A stretch of DNA of 64,000 bases from Mansonella perstans (GCA_037074765.1 JBAMDO010000065.1:186001-250000); one strand, 5' to 3'; positions 52,101 to 63,272 are shown, counted from the stretch's first letter. Made by a program: numbers and translations. The notes: generated from the sequence alone by a model not told the origin.

Positions 52101-53293
52101 TCAGAAAAAAATTAAGAAACCCTGAAAAATTTGATGGAACCGGTGATTCGACCGTAACCTGATCTCGACACATCAAACGTACTTCGATATCATCGACCGG
52201 AAATTCTGCCACCCTGAAAGTAATAATGGAAAGATGAAAAATAATAGATGTTCCGAAATACAAATCCGGTATTTGCTAAAAAATACACTATTTTATCGAT
52301 TTGTAACTTAACGATTCATAGATTCACAAGATTCTAGTTAGAAGTAAACTTTTTAAGGATTATTAAAGGAATATATGTAAAGAGTTGTTATGCGCAAACC
52401 TTCTCAAACTATTGTTATTGGCAATATGTTCATGCATAGAAGAGTTGACTTTTCGTTGCAACAAAATTCCCTCCACATCTAGCGGTTCAACTATTTCAAT
52501 TAAATTAATCTGAAAATGAAGAAAAAAATCTGCTTTTGATCGAATTTCAAATTAAAATTCTGTGGAAATGCTTCATTTTAGCTATCGACAAATTCTACTT
52601 GAACAAAAGATGAAAAAGGATGTTTATGTTAAAACATTCGTGAAAGGAGCGATTAAAAAAAAAAGTTTTATTCGAAAACAGTTATTATTCTTTTTTTACG
52701 CTAAGTTAGAAATTTTGCTATAATCAATAATTCCAACAAATGTTTAATATACTGGTAGATACCTTGCGCAATTACCGCGATAATAAAAGACTGCCTTTAA
52801 TTAACAAGTCAAATTCTTTCGTTAGGAAGTAAAAATTCCTTCTACAAACCCTTTTTAGTTCATATAACTTAACGATTCCAGATATTTAAGATTTCAGATA
52901 GAGTTGCAACTTCAAGGATGATAATATCTTTCAGGCGACATATTTAGTTATATTATACAAAACTAACAGTTTGTGGACTACTACTATCTGCTGCATCCAT
53001 TTGCATAGCACTTTGTGGATGCAGTAATAAACTTCCCATCATGATATGTCGACGTATATCAGCTGCAGTCATCCTACAAATAATAAAATCAAACTGAAAT
53101 TGGAAGAAAAAAAAAAAAGTTGACAAAAGGACCTAAATTTTAACTTCCTTTTGGAAATAACAATAATTATTACGAAAATTTTAAGTTAATTTTTGAAATT
53201 GTTAAAAACAAAGAAAGAAGTAAAAAGTGATTTTATTAACTTATTTCGTTTTAAAGCGAATGCCCGCTGTCCACCAGTGCCTTGTGATGACAT
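37138..53293 (-). CDS. dock-7: DOCK6/7/8-type Rho guanine-nucleotide exchange factor, 44 exons
   Basis: Activates Rac/Cdc42-type GTPases at membranes; 2214 aa (vertebrate DOCK7 about 2140). N-terminal DOCK-C block ([20 protein letters not shown]), DHR-1 ~650-830 ([23 protein letters not shown]), HEELALQW block, DHR-2 ~1700-2200 ([52 protein letters not shown]). Exons: 53293-53241, 53073-52968, 52509-52400, 52213-52121, 51949-51739, 50971-50830, 50663-50557, 50339-50259, 49956-49891, 49637-49488, 49404-49173, 48893-48831, 48636-48356, 48053-47911, 47681-47565, 47484-47302, 46854-46524, 46379-46175, 45876-45736, 45618-45514, 45191-45121, 44794-44699, 44518-44366, 44184-44066, 43789-43630, 43543-43428, 43299-43162, 42979-42782, 42682-42529, 42418-42257, 42174-41925, 41760-41612, 41307-41206, 40957-40880, 40748-40515, 40416-40280, 39988-39779, 39603-39477, 39350-39205, 38888-38693, 38575-38355, 38008-37807, 37537-37373, 37278-37138. 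Intron 28 is GC-AG; intron 14 ends in TTTTCCG. Confidence 0.95.
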
Positions 53294-53817
53294 AACAAAT
53301 AATGCTATACTTTTTAACAACAGAATATTATAAGATTAGCCATATGCTAAAATAATTATATTCACTGAAAATCGAATTAATGAACATGGCAATCAATATA
53401 TTTCCCGATGTAAATGGCACATTTGGCAAATTTATTTCTTATTACTCTACAAAGACTACTAAACATAAAAAAAAAAAAAAAAAAAAATTAAAATATAAAT
53501 ATGAATATAAAATAATTAAAATATATATAAACATAAAATAGATGTATGTTCATATGAATTTAGAATTATGAATAACAATCAAAACCAATTTATATGAACA
53601 GATACAGATATAAAATTAATGCAAAAATTATGAACTAATTTAATCAGAAATAATTAAATATTGAATGATATCTGCTTGACAACAATGATATTTTGAAGTT
53701 GATAATTCTATTATTTATACTCATATCTGATCATTTCAATAAATCTATGTTCGTACTAAAAATTTAATTATTAACTTTCATATGTAATCAATTTCATTTT
53801 CAATTACCGAAATACTT
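53294..53817. promoter_or_regulatory. Divergent intergenic region between dock-7 and the small-ORF locus
   Basis: About 540 bp separate the DOCK start (minus) from a plus-strand trans-splice-like acceptor. The interval is AT-rich with a poly-A run at 53470-53487. It presumably holds both promoters; no defined motif was recognised. Confidence 0.4.
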
Positions 53818-53835
53818 TTTTTTCAGAAAATAAAA

Positions 53836-53988
53836 ATGAGAGAGAGAGAGAGAGAAAAACCGGTACAAAATTTTGATACATTTATGAAATCTTTTCATAA
53901 TGGAAATTTCCTCTTGGATTCATTTACTTTGGTTTTGTCCGTGATAGCCCAAAAATACAGAAGATATACAATGAATTCAGTTAGGTAA
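53836..53988 (+). CDS. Small protein, 50 aa, first frame of a two-frame locus
   Basis: ATG at 53836 opens a 50-codon frame ending TAA at 53988, with an RERERE start encoded by a GA microsatellite. It lies 9 nt after CTTTTTTTTCAG (53815-53826), an excellent trans-splice acceptor, which argues for a real transcript. A GT donor at 53985 with a TATCAG acceptor ending at 54087 could splice it to 54088-54133, giving a 65-aa variant. No family was recognised. The repeat-derived N-terminus is suspicious, and the ATG at 53884 could be used instead. Confidence 0.45.
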   Translation: MREREREKPVQNFDTFMKSFHNGNFLLDSFTLVLSVIAQKYRRYTMNSVR

Positions 53989-53993
53989 TTGAT

Positions 53994-54182
53994 ATGTCGA
54001 TAGCTGAATTCCATCAAATCAAAATTAAAATACTAGAACTACAAATTTTAAACGAGGAATTCATTAATAATATTTCAATTCTATCAGAATCTCTCGCGAA
54101 AGTCTCGCACTCCTTAAACGATCAACTATATAAATTGGAATTATTCTTTAAAAGATTCATTTCATTGAAATTGAATCAATAG
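53994..54182 (+). CDS. Small coiled-coil protein, 62 aa, second frame of the locus
   Basis: This frame starts 5 nt after the stop of the preceding small frame. It has a regular pattern of Ile/Leu at heptad spacing from about residue 8 to 50, with Glu, Asn, Ser and Lys between, predicting one long amphipathic helix. It has no signal peptide or membrane segment. It may be the second cistron of one short message, or the true product if the upstream frame is only a leader. The size and helix recall small subunits of BLOC/BORC-type complexes, but no match was recognised. Confidence 0.45.
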   Translation: MSIAEFHQIKIKILELQILNEEFINNISILSESLAKVSHSLNDQLYKLELFFKRFISLKLNQ

Positions 54183-56887
54183 ATGATACATGATACGATG
54201 TGATAAAATAGTGATAAAATATAGGAAACTAATGAGAATAGGAAAATTTTAATGAGAAAAAGAATCTCTGAGCAAAATTTATATTCCTTATGCTAATTCA
54301 ATAACGTTATAAATTATACAATACATAGTTGTATTAATTGACAATTTCTTTTAAAAGACAATTAATTCATTATCGATTTTTGTTGTAATGAAAATTTTAA
54401 CATTGTGCTAATGAATTATTTGCTTATTTTAATTTCACATTGAGAATAAGTATTTAGCCAAGCAAATTTTTCTTCAAACTACCATTTCATTAATTTCTAT
54501 TCAAATATTTGTAAGAACAAAGACATATATTAAGAAAAAAATAGGCACCATACAGGCCTGGCATTGTAAATTGGCAATTTTATGAATAATAATAATAAGC
54601 GTCTTACCTTTATCACTCCCATAAACTGCCTTTATCACTTGCCTTTATCTTACCTTTATCACTCTCATAAATTTCCAAATTATTTAAATCGGAAAAATTT
54701 CCTGAGAAGAATAAAAAAAACGGAATTAAAGCTAATCAAAGTTCCTTCCTGATTCCTTGAAATTAAAATTTTTTTTTTTCCATTTCCAATGATGCCTATT
54801 TCGTTTCTTGTTGTTTTGAAAATTTCAAAACAACTTCATCTGATAATTGCAATTCACAGTGATATTGACATGTCACACATGATTTTTGAATGATATGTAT
54901 TATTACGACATTTCGGATTAATCAAAAAGCTTATCACTGTTACTAGAAAGTGAAATATATCGTTATCATAAGAAATGATAATATTTATTATAAAGCATGC
55001 ATGAAAAATTACTCCAATTTAGTTCAGGTGATTTGTTAAAGTATTAATTTGACAATTTATCAGCAATCTTTTCTCAACACTAAAATATTTCGGAATTTTT
55101 TCTCTTTAGGATAAAATAAATTTGATCATTGATTTTTCTCTTAAAAAGTTTTAGACAAGTCGAATTGCAGTGAATTGAGGGAATTGAAATTTGGCTCATT
55201 TTGATTCAGGAAAATTTCGCTCTTATGTTTGGATATCAGATGAAGTATTTATTTTATTTTACTTTTTTTTTGATATCAATTTTTATTAATGAGACCACAT
55301 TATTATGCTATGAAACAATAGGAGATTCCAGAAAATAAGCATACATTAGATATGCTTCAGCATTTGCACTGAAACTATAACATCCAACTATGCAGTTGGC
55401 CAACATTTCATTTGATACCTTGTTACTATATTAGTATTTGGATTATTTGGATGGTTTGACCAATTGAATTATTGAATTTGGCTTAATCAAATAATTCTGT
55501 AATGCAATTATTTTGATTTTTCCAACAGTAATAATTTTTTGCATTCAGTAATTTTGTATTCTAATGCATGCAATCTTGAAACCTATTTGTGTTTGTGTTC
55601 TACCTGAAATCATTTAGTTAATACTGAAAATCTTTTTTAATATTCTTGTCAATTTATCTATAATTATTTAACCTTTTTTTTCTTCTTTCTTCTAATGCTT
55701 CTTTTGTTTTTTGAAAATTTCTCTCTTCTTCTTCAAGTTCCTGGCCACTTCTATAAGAACCTTTTTGTAATTGAGTGTCATCGCAGCCGAAAAATAGTTG
55801 GGTAATAAATAATTGATTTTGCATTTATTTTTTCACAATGTTAGCCTTATATATTGTTGTTTCTATCATTTCACTTCTTACTTTATTTGCATTTTAGCTA
55901 AAATTTCAAGAGGTTTTCAAATATGATATCTTCTATTGTTCATCAATTACATTAGCAACTTCATAATGTTACCCACAGTACCCGGGACAACCATCACCAT
56001 TAGGACCATCGATAAAGTAGATTGTAGCGATAGCAGGTCATATAAATGGACGAATCTTTCTTTGAAGTCAAGCTTTTCAAATTCATTAGTCAATTTCTTT
56101 TGTTTTAATAAAAAATAAATTTAATTAATTATTTGTGCTTAATGATATAATAGTCACTATGTTGCAGCAGTGACAACATATAATGGCAGTTTCAATTTGG
56201 AGCGAAGTTCAGTGCTTGAAAAAAACTGGAAAAAAAAATAAAAAGAACTTCTTTTCAGGTAATTTTAAATTTTGTTGCCGAAAAAAAAAAGGAAGGTTTA
56301 AAATAATTTTGTTTGAATTTGAAAGAATTTTTCATAAATTTTGCAAATTAATTACGTTTAGGTATCGCCAAATCATAAAGTGATTAACTACTTTGCTTTC
56401 TCCTTGATTTGGTCCTCTATAAGAATTTGTTTGAATAGCAAAAGCACGAAAATTATTGCCACTACTCATAATTTCTATTTATTGTTACTGCATTATTACC
56501 ATTGCTACTACTTGTTTATTAATGTTAATATTACATATTATTGTTGCTGCTATTATTTTTGTTATTATTCATATTATTGTAACTGTTGTTTTTAATTAAT
56601 ATTAATGATTTTTGTGATTATAACTATTGTTACTACAAAAAATTGAAGGCACTAACAAAGCGTTACAATTTGAGCCAAAATCGTTACCACGAATCGGAAA
56701 AATTGTCATATCACATGTATCGAAAAAAACCGAAGTAATTTTGCATTATAAAATTTTCAAAATTTTTGAATGATACAAACTACGAGAATATTTACATGTG
56801 TATATAAGTTCAAAGGAAATTCCTAAAACTGATGAAATTAATACAAATTATTTTAATGTTTGAAGCATTTTGAATGAAATTTTATTA
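54183..56887. other. AT-rich intergenic region with an old repeat
   Basis: No supported gene. 55345-55445 is copy B of the dispersed repeat seen at 13825-13950. At 55970-56020 one plus-strand frame reads a short Pro/Gly-rich stretch (YPGQPSPLGPS) that recalls a collagen piece, but stops follow at once. Confidence 0.45.
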
Positions 56888-57340
56888 ATAGCAAGATATG
56901 ATTGCTGATAAAATCTTGGCGAAGCAAAAGATCGGAGAGTTGAAATCTAGTTTCATTGTTATGATCTACATCAGTTTCTTTTTATTTTTTGCCTTAATCT
57001 ATTTTTTTCACTTCCTCTTAAACATGGAAAATAAACTGGTCTCAGAACAAAAAAATAAAACGATATTAATAACGATTTGATTAATTGGTTCCGTTTTCAA
57101 AGAATAAAAACCGCAACTTTTATTTCTTAAATCACCGACAACTTCTTCAATGTCATCTTCATTGTTAAAAAAAATGCTTGGAGTTTGTTTAGTTTGGAGA
57201 ATGCCATACGAAATGATAGTTACATGTGCTAAGTTTTGACTGAAACAGTTTTCAATTGTAATTGTCTTTTAATTGGTTGGTGAAACGGCCAATTTTGTTG
57301 TTTAATTAAAAGGTAACTTTTCTTATAACGCAAGATTACC
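56888..57340 (+). repeat. Dispersed repeat, copy B (homologous to 15375-15870)
   Basis: Collinear with copy A through ATTGCTGATAAAA, AAACTGGTCTCAGAACAAAA, ATTGG.GAAAC and the terminal AACTTTTCTTATAACGCAA block, with gaps. It lacks the inverted-repeat arm found in copy A. It ends just before the acceptor and start codon of the 48-aa secreted-peptide gene, so it could supply upstream sequence for that gene. Confidence 0.65.
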
Positions 57341-57370
57341 ATTATTACAGACTTCAAGACGATTTTAAGT

Positions 57371-57517
57371 ATGATGAAATTGATAATATATATTGCTTTG
57401 TTCATTTACTGCACCGGTAATTTCATGGCAAGAATAGCTTTACCAGGGGGACCACCAGAAGAGGAACCAGCACGGCAACCAGTGAATATACAACTGCGTT
57501 TAACTCACGGAAAGTGA
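57371..57517 (+). CDS. Small secreted peptide, 48 aa
   Basis: A 48-codon frame beginning Met-Met-Lys. It has a clear signal peptide (hydrophobic core LIIYIALFIYC, likely cleavage after about residue 19-20) followed by a short Pro/Glu-rich mature part with LPGGPPEEEPARQP and a hydrophilic C-terminus ending HGK. ATTATTACAG ends at 57350, 20 nt before the start, and could accept a spliced leader. No cysteines remain after cleavage, so it is not a disulfide-rich peptide. It may be a secreted peptide or a neuropeptide-like precursor; the C-terminal GK could in principle be an amidation signal, which is speculative. The family was not recognised. Confidence 0.55.
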   Translation: MMKLIIYIALFIYCTGNFMARIALPGGPPEEEPARQPVNIQLRLTHGK

Positions 57518-58089
57518 TGATTCTTTCCTCGAAGGTAGCTTTTAAATCTTATATTACAACAATCATGAAATAAGATTATTTCGTAGTGATTCAAATTTTT
57601 TTGGTAATTTGCAATTCAAAGATACTTGCTAGGAATAGCTTATAAAAGATTCTAAATATTAAACTTTATGATTTGAATTTTTTGTTGTTATTTACTCTGA
57701 AATTACTGTATCTACTGACCTCTAACCCGCAATGTTTTTAGTTTGACCGGCTGAAATTGATAGACATACTTTGCATATTTCATATATGCTTTGTATATAT
57801 AAAATTAAGCAAGATAGCATTCAGTTCCATGCATCAAGAATTTTGGTTGTTTTTCTACATTCGTTGATTTCAAGTTCAAAACTTCAAGTTCACTTGCCTA
57901 AACTTGAAATAAATGATTGATTGCTAGAAATCATGAGTAACAATGAATAAATGGAGCATTTTTTTAAAATTTAGAATTGTACAACATCCAAAAATTGAGA
58001 TATTTGGAATGGAAATTTATGAATGTTTTGTAGCATTTGTTAGTTTTTTTGCTAATACATATGCTATCACGATGGCGTGATGCCTTGCA

Positions 58090-58400
58090 TTAAAACACTT
58101 TTTGAACTGTCCACGTTCCGCATTGGTCCAAGCCAGAAGAAAATTTTGCACGAATTAATTTTCTAACCTGCATAATCAACAATGTAGCCAAATTTTGATG
58201 GAAGACATCTGCATCATCATAAATGACCACTTTTTTCCATATGTAATTATTAATCCATCTGTATATCCAAAATGTACTCCCAAATAACATAATGGAGAAG
58301 TGAATTTGATCAAAACGTATTTTGCCAAGCATTTTATCAAAAGATTATAAACTAAAACTGAATGATACCTCATTTCCAGGAAATATGGACCATATATCAT
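58090..58400 (-). pseudogene. Coding relic resembling a receptor ligand-binding region
   Basis: Two overlapping minus-strand frames together read as one protein with a frame break near 58255-58265: VHFGYTDGLI continues as INNYIWKKVVIYDDADVFHQN. The W-K-K-V-V-x-x-Y-D-D pattern recalls the ANF-receptor domain of nematode receptor guanylate cyclases. Short length, the frame break and lack of splice context mark it as dead. The family call is weak. Confidence 0.35.
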
Positions 58401-58916
58401 TGCTTATGCAACTGATTTATCGTCTTGGATATTGTTTTTCTTGAAAATTTTGTTTGTCTGATTACTTTTTATTCAATGATGATAAATGGTTAAAGTATTC
58501 TTGATATGCTGCAGCTATTAATTAATTAATTCAACGCAGAACACATTACGCATGTGTTACATGATATAAAATAATGAGAGAAGATAACTGGTTTACATGT
58601 CGAACATGACGATGATTGATATTTTATAACGAAATTATTCGGCTGATAAGAATAATTCATTTCATACTTTGATAAATTGAAATAAAATTAAAGGAAGTAA
58701 ATAATCACTTATTCCAGTCGAAAAGTTTAAAAAATGGCAAAAATTTGACGGAAATTGGGTTAATAGTTTTGATTAATTTTTGTTTAAAATTTGGTTATTT
58801 AATAGTATTCTATTTTGCTCCGGAATTTTTTTCCTTGAGTAACGCAGTATTTATAAATATATTCACTCATTTCGATGAGTTCTAGGATTGATATGAGGCT
58901 GAGGTCAATAAAGTTA

Positions 58917-59006
58917 TGTCAAGGAAAATGATGGCCAAAAATATGTCAAGGAAAATGATGGCCAAAAATATGTCAAGGAAAATGATGGCCAAAATAGAAA
59001 ATGATG
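58917..59006. repeat. 27-bp tandem repeat, about 3.3 copies
   Basis: The unit TGTCAAGGAAAATGATGGCC plus AAAAATA is repeated three times without change and then degrades. It lies directly against the left end (about 59005) of the duplicated protease block. Confidence 0.9.
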
Positions 59007-59046
59007 ACCAAAAAGCTGATTCAAGAAGTGTTCATTAATCATATGA

Positions 59047-59054
59047 AAAAATCA
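59047..59054 (+). other. Left edge of shared upstream block in copy 2
   Basis: Here the sequence enters the GAAAAAATCATTAACG stretch that is common to the upstream blocks of all three good protease copies (also near 62858 and, inverted, near 26940). Confidence 0.6.
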
Positions 59055-59346
59055 TTAACGTTTTTTATTCCAAAATGGCAATAAAAGCTTTTTAAAAGGC
59101 TTGCTGAGAATTTGAATTAATTTTTCTTAAAATAGCGAAAACATCTCCTATATCGCAGAGCTTCAAAACTGAAGTAAATATTCTTATCATTCACACAACA
59201 ACAAATAATAACAGTGCTGAAGCACCGTACAAAAGATAAATACCCACTGATAACAAAATTGAGCAGAGTCATGAAATAAATATTTCCAAAACAATTCTTA
59301 TCATCATAAGTTAATTCTGATAAAACTTTTTTCATCACAATTTTAA

Positions 59347-59354
59347 TATAAATA
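59347..59354 (+). promoter_or_regulatory. TATA box of protease copy 2
   Basis: TATAAATA 59 bp before the start codon, matching the elements at 26592-26599 (minus) and 63204-63211. Confidence 0.55.
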
Positions 59355-59412
59355 CAATATTAAACAATGATCTTGTCAATCTTCCATAAAAAAACAATTT
59401 TTCGACTAACCA

Positions 59413-61460
59413 ATGAAAACATTATTTATTTTAAGCTTTGTCAGTATCATTCTGCCTATTTACACAAATCCATTTCATGAATTGTGAGTATTTTACTTTT
59501 TCGAAACATAATACAGCACAGAAAACGCTTTGAAATATAATAATTATATCGCTGATCAATCCTTCTTGTTATAAATGAATCAAAAATTTCAATCATTTGC
59601 AATTTCTCTTTTTCAGGGATAGTGACGACAGTAAAGGTGAAATTCATGCCTTGTATCAACAACATTATTCAAAATACAGAACTTACCTGAAAGAATTTGG
59701 TTAGTCAATTAATATAACCTTAATTTGCTATCAGTTCATTAATTTTCTTTAAAAATGGTTTCAAATTGTTAACTTATGAATAAAGTTGAGTCACTCAGAA
59801 TTTTCCATAAATTCTATTATTCGTTACAGGCAAAAAACATGATCCGTCGGTTCCAGAACGAATCCGGTTACTTAAATTTGTTCAATCAATAAAAAGAATT
59901 GATGAACATAATCAACGTTACAGTAAAGGGCTGGTAACATACAAATTAGGTCTGAATGAAATGAGCGATTGGGTTTGTAATTTTTATTATAGTAATGAAA
60001 ATTCAAACCTAAGCATATAATAAAAATTAATATTATACATTTATGCTTTTTTCTTTTCTAATTTTGTTTTATTATTTCTTCCTGTCTTTCGTTTTACTTT
60101 TTTTCATTTTTTTGTAGACCGAAGAGGAAAAGAAAATGCATCTGGGATATCGACCAGATATGCGTTTAAAGGCAGAAGGTAATATAAGGAAAATACTCGG
60201 CGAAAACCGATTCAAAGACTTACCAACATCTTTTGATTATAGAAAGACAATAAAAATGCTGCCGGTACCCGAGCAAGTAAATGAAATTTTTTTTTTTGAA
60301 ATTTTAGCGATTCTAATCTGAATCAATTCCTTGCTCTTCCAATTTTCACTATCATTTTTGTTTGTTTGTTTCTTTTTGTACATGCATAGAACGGTATTTC
60401 GAGTATATTATATGAATTGAATTCAATTTTTAGGGTCGATGTGCTGTATGTTTTATCTTTTCGACATTAGCAACGCTTGAAATGTATTACACGCTCAGAA
60501 ATAAAAAACGATGCAAAAGATTATCAGTGCAAGACGTAATGGATTGTAGTGGATTGGAAAGATGCAACGGAACGGGCGGGATTGCCGCTGAAGTATATGG
60601 AAATTTATCGTTTCATCATGAATTGATTGTTATTTACAAGGAACAATTGTTGATTGACGAAATAATTGATAAGAAGAGTTTTCAGGTTTTTAGTTGGGTT
60701 GCTGCTAACGGTGTAACGACCGATTAAAAATATCCGTATAAAGAAGCTGATGGTATGTCTTGCCCAACAAATATGACTGAACGAAGAAAGAATGAATTAA
60801 TTGGCGCTGTTATGTTACCTTCAAGGAATGAAGAAATCATCAGAAGGATGTTGGCACTATATGGGCCTGTTGTAGTGACATTATATACGTCAGAAGATGA
60901 CTTTCACGCTTATAAAGAGGGTGAGTAAATTTACGAAAATGGAAAAAACAAAACGCAACAAAGAAAAATTAATTGCAGGAATGCAGAGTGCAATTAAAAA
61001 GTAATTTTAAAATTAATAAATTAAATTAATTCCATAATTCTATTGCATAAAAATTTCCGGTATTTACGACAATCCGAATTGTCCAAATAATACTGCAGAT
61101 CATGAAGTAGTAGCACTTGGTTATGGTGTCAGAAACGGGACAAAATATTTCATCATCAGAAATAGATATATCAAATTTTATTAAATTTCTAAAAATCAGA
61201 ATTTCTTTATTTTAAAATAAATCTCTAGCGACAATTCTCCAACAATAAAGAGAATCGAGATAAAAATATCGAAATAATCTGTTTTTGTTTTCGAAATATA
61301 TTAGACTTAATTTTGTTTTTCTGTTAAATCATTGCCATTTGTGTTGCAGTTTGAGCAAGAAATGGGGTCAAAAGGGGACATACATGGTCGAGGATCTAAG
61401 TGCGCTATTGCCCGGGAATCATCCATGCCATTCTTCCTTAAGAGAAAATTATAAAATTTT
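59413..61460 (+). pseudogene. Cysteine protease pseudogene, second copy
   Basis: Same exon plan as the minus-strand gene: 59413-59483, 59617-59699, 59830-59972, 60118-60276, 60434-60592, 60686-60920, 61060-61165, 61350-~61460. Three lesions are visible. Exon 6 has TAA in frame at 60725-60727 where the intact gene reads AAA. The exon 7 donor is lost (AATAGATATA instead of AATAGGTATT). Exon 8 has Leu in place of the conserved Trp after the active-site Asn region and then loses the CGIG tail. The catalytic Cys surround is CAVCFIFS, and the His region (DHEVVALGYG) is kept. Exons 1-5 remain open, so a truncated propeptide-containing product could still be made. Confidence 0.88.
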
Positions 61461-61620
61461 GTTACTAATGCAGTTTTTCAGTAGCAATATTAAAATTCAA
61501 AAACGGAATAAATATTTCATCATTCTTTTTTTTCTTGTAAACGATCATGATAGTAGCATTACGAAAATCTGATGATAATTTCTTTCAACAATGTATAACG
61601 AGACGTAGGAAATATTTTAT

Positions 61621-62123
61621 TGGAACTTCAAATTGAAGCAAATATTCTTATCATTCACACAACAAAAAACAATAACGCACCAAAAATACAAATAATAGTG
61701 ATAATAAGAATTGTAAACAGTCGTGAAGCACCGTACAAAAAAATGAACACTCACTGATAACAAAATTGAGCAGAGTCATGAAATAAATATTTCCAAAACA
61801 ATTCTTATCATCAAAAGTTAATTCTGATAAAACTTTTCTCATCACAATTTTAATATAATATTGAACGACGATCTTGTTAGTCTTCCATAAACAAGAACAA
61901 TTTTTCGATTTACCAATGAAAACATTATTTATTTTATGCTTTGTCAGTTTCGTTCTTTTTACTTATAAAATCCATCTGACGAATTTTCTTCTCTGCAAGG
62001 AGCTATATCAAAGGTGATGTCTATGAAGTTCTGAAAATGGGATTCTATGAAATCCTAAAAAAGTCTTCGGGTACGCACACCAACTTTAAAGCCCTCTATG
62101 GCCATTTCCTTCCGTCCTAATAT
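61621..62123 (+). pseudogene. Diverged protease-family relic with intron 1 missing
   Basis: 61621-61915 copies the shared upstream block, and ATG at 61916 opens the same signal peptide (MKTLFILCFVSF). After about 20 residues the copy departs. The remaining sequence lacks the usual 130-bp intron 1 and runs into CTCTGCAAG followed by a frame reading KGDVYEVLKMGFYEILKK up to a stop at about 62120. This frame sits where exon 2 should be and weakly resembles it. The TATA element is altered (TATAATATT). Most likely a dead or neofunctionalised family member. Confidence 0.5.
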
Positions 62124-62664
62124 AAAATATAAGTCGCATTATTTGGAATGAATTAATGTCTTACACTGGCTATAAAATATGGTACTAATACGAAATTTCA
62201 ACTTAATATTTAATGGAATAAGTTAAGCGACAATCTTTTGACTGAGCAATTATGTCGAAAACATCTGCACAATCAAATCCTATTGTTAACAATAAAGGCA
62301 AATTTTATTCAATTTTCAGATTTCAATTTGTTATAAAGACGGCAATAAAAAAATTAGCATGCTATTGCACTAAAGCATTATAATTTAAGAATTCTGTGCA
62401 ACTGAAAGGAGTAAAAGTGCTTTGATTAGTAATGTGCAATAATGTGGTAACATCCCAAACCCCAAAATTGCCACTTTATGTTGATTCTTAATTGAAAACA
62501 GTTTTCATTTTTTGCACTGTTGCAGTAATAAACAAAGTTTTTCAAGTCCGTAAACCATCAAAAATTTCCGATTTTTAATAGTGCTGTAAATGAATTTAAT
62601 TTGAAAGTAGTGAAAATAGAACTACTTACATTTTTCAGAATTTCTCGGTAAAATTTCGTCGTGA
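62124..62664. other. Intergenic stretch between protease copies
   Basis: AT-rich with no gene or repeat recognised. Confidence 0.4.
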
Positions 62665-63203
62665 AAAATCGAATTTGATTAGTTTAAATTTTCACACCTT
62701 ATAAAATTCAGTTTCGCACCAAAAAACTCCACTTGCTTATTTTTCGGATATCTATTGAATCATTTCAAATCGTTTCATTTTCCATTTCGTTAATCATCAC
62801 TGAAAGAATACAAAGCTTCAATTACTAAGCTGATTCAAGAAGTGTTCATTAATCATATGAAAAAATCATTAACGTTTTTTATTCCAAAATGACAATAAAA
62901 GCTTTTTAAAAGGCTTCCCAAGTATTTGAATTAATTCTTCTTAAAATAGCGAAAACATCTCCTATATCGCAGAGCTTCAAAACTGAAGTAAATATTCTTA
63001 TCATTCACACAACAAAAAACAATAACGAACCAAAAATACAAATAATAGTGATAATAAGAATTGTAAACAGTCGTGAAGCACCGTACAAAAAAATGAACAC
63101 TCACTGATAACAAAATTCAGCAGAGTCATGAAATAAATATTTCCAAAACAATTCTTATCATCAAAGGTTAATTCTGATAAAACTTTTTTCATCACAATTT
63201 TAA

Positions 63204-63211
63204 TATAAATA
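63204..63211 (+). promoter_or_regulatory. TATA box of protease copy 3
   Basis: TATAAATA 62 bp before the start codon, same place as in the intact minus-strand gene. Confidence 0.55.
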
Positions 63212-63272
63212 CAATATTAAACAACGATCTTGTCAGTCTTCCATAAAAAAAGAACAATTTTTCGACTAACCA

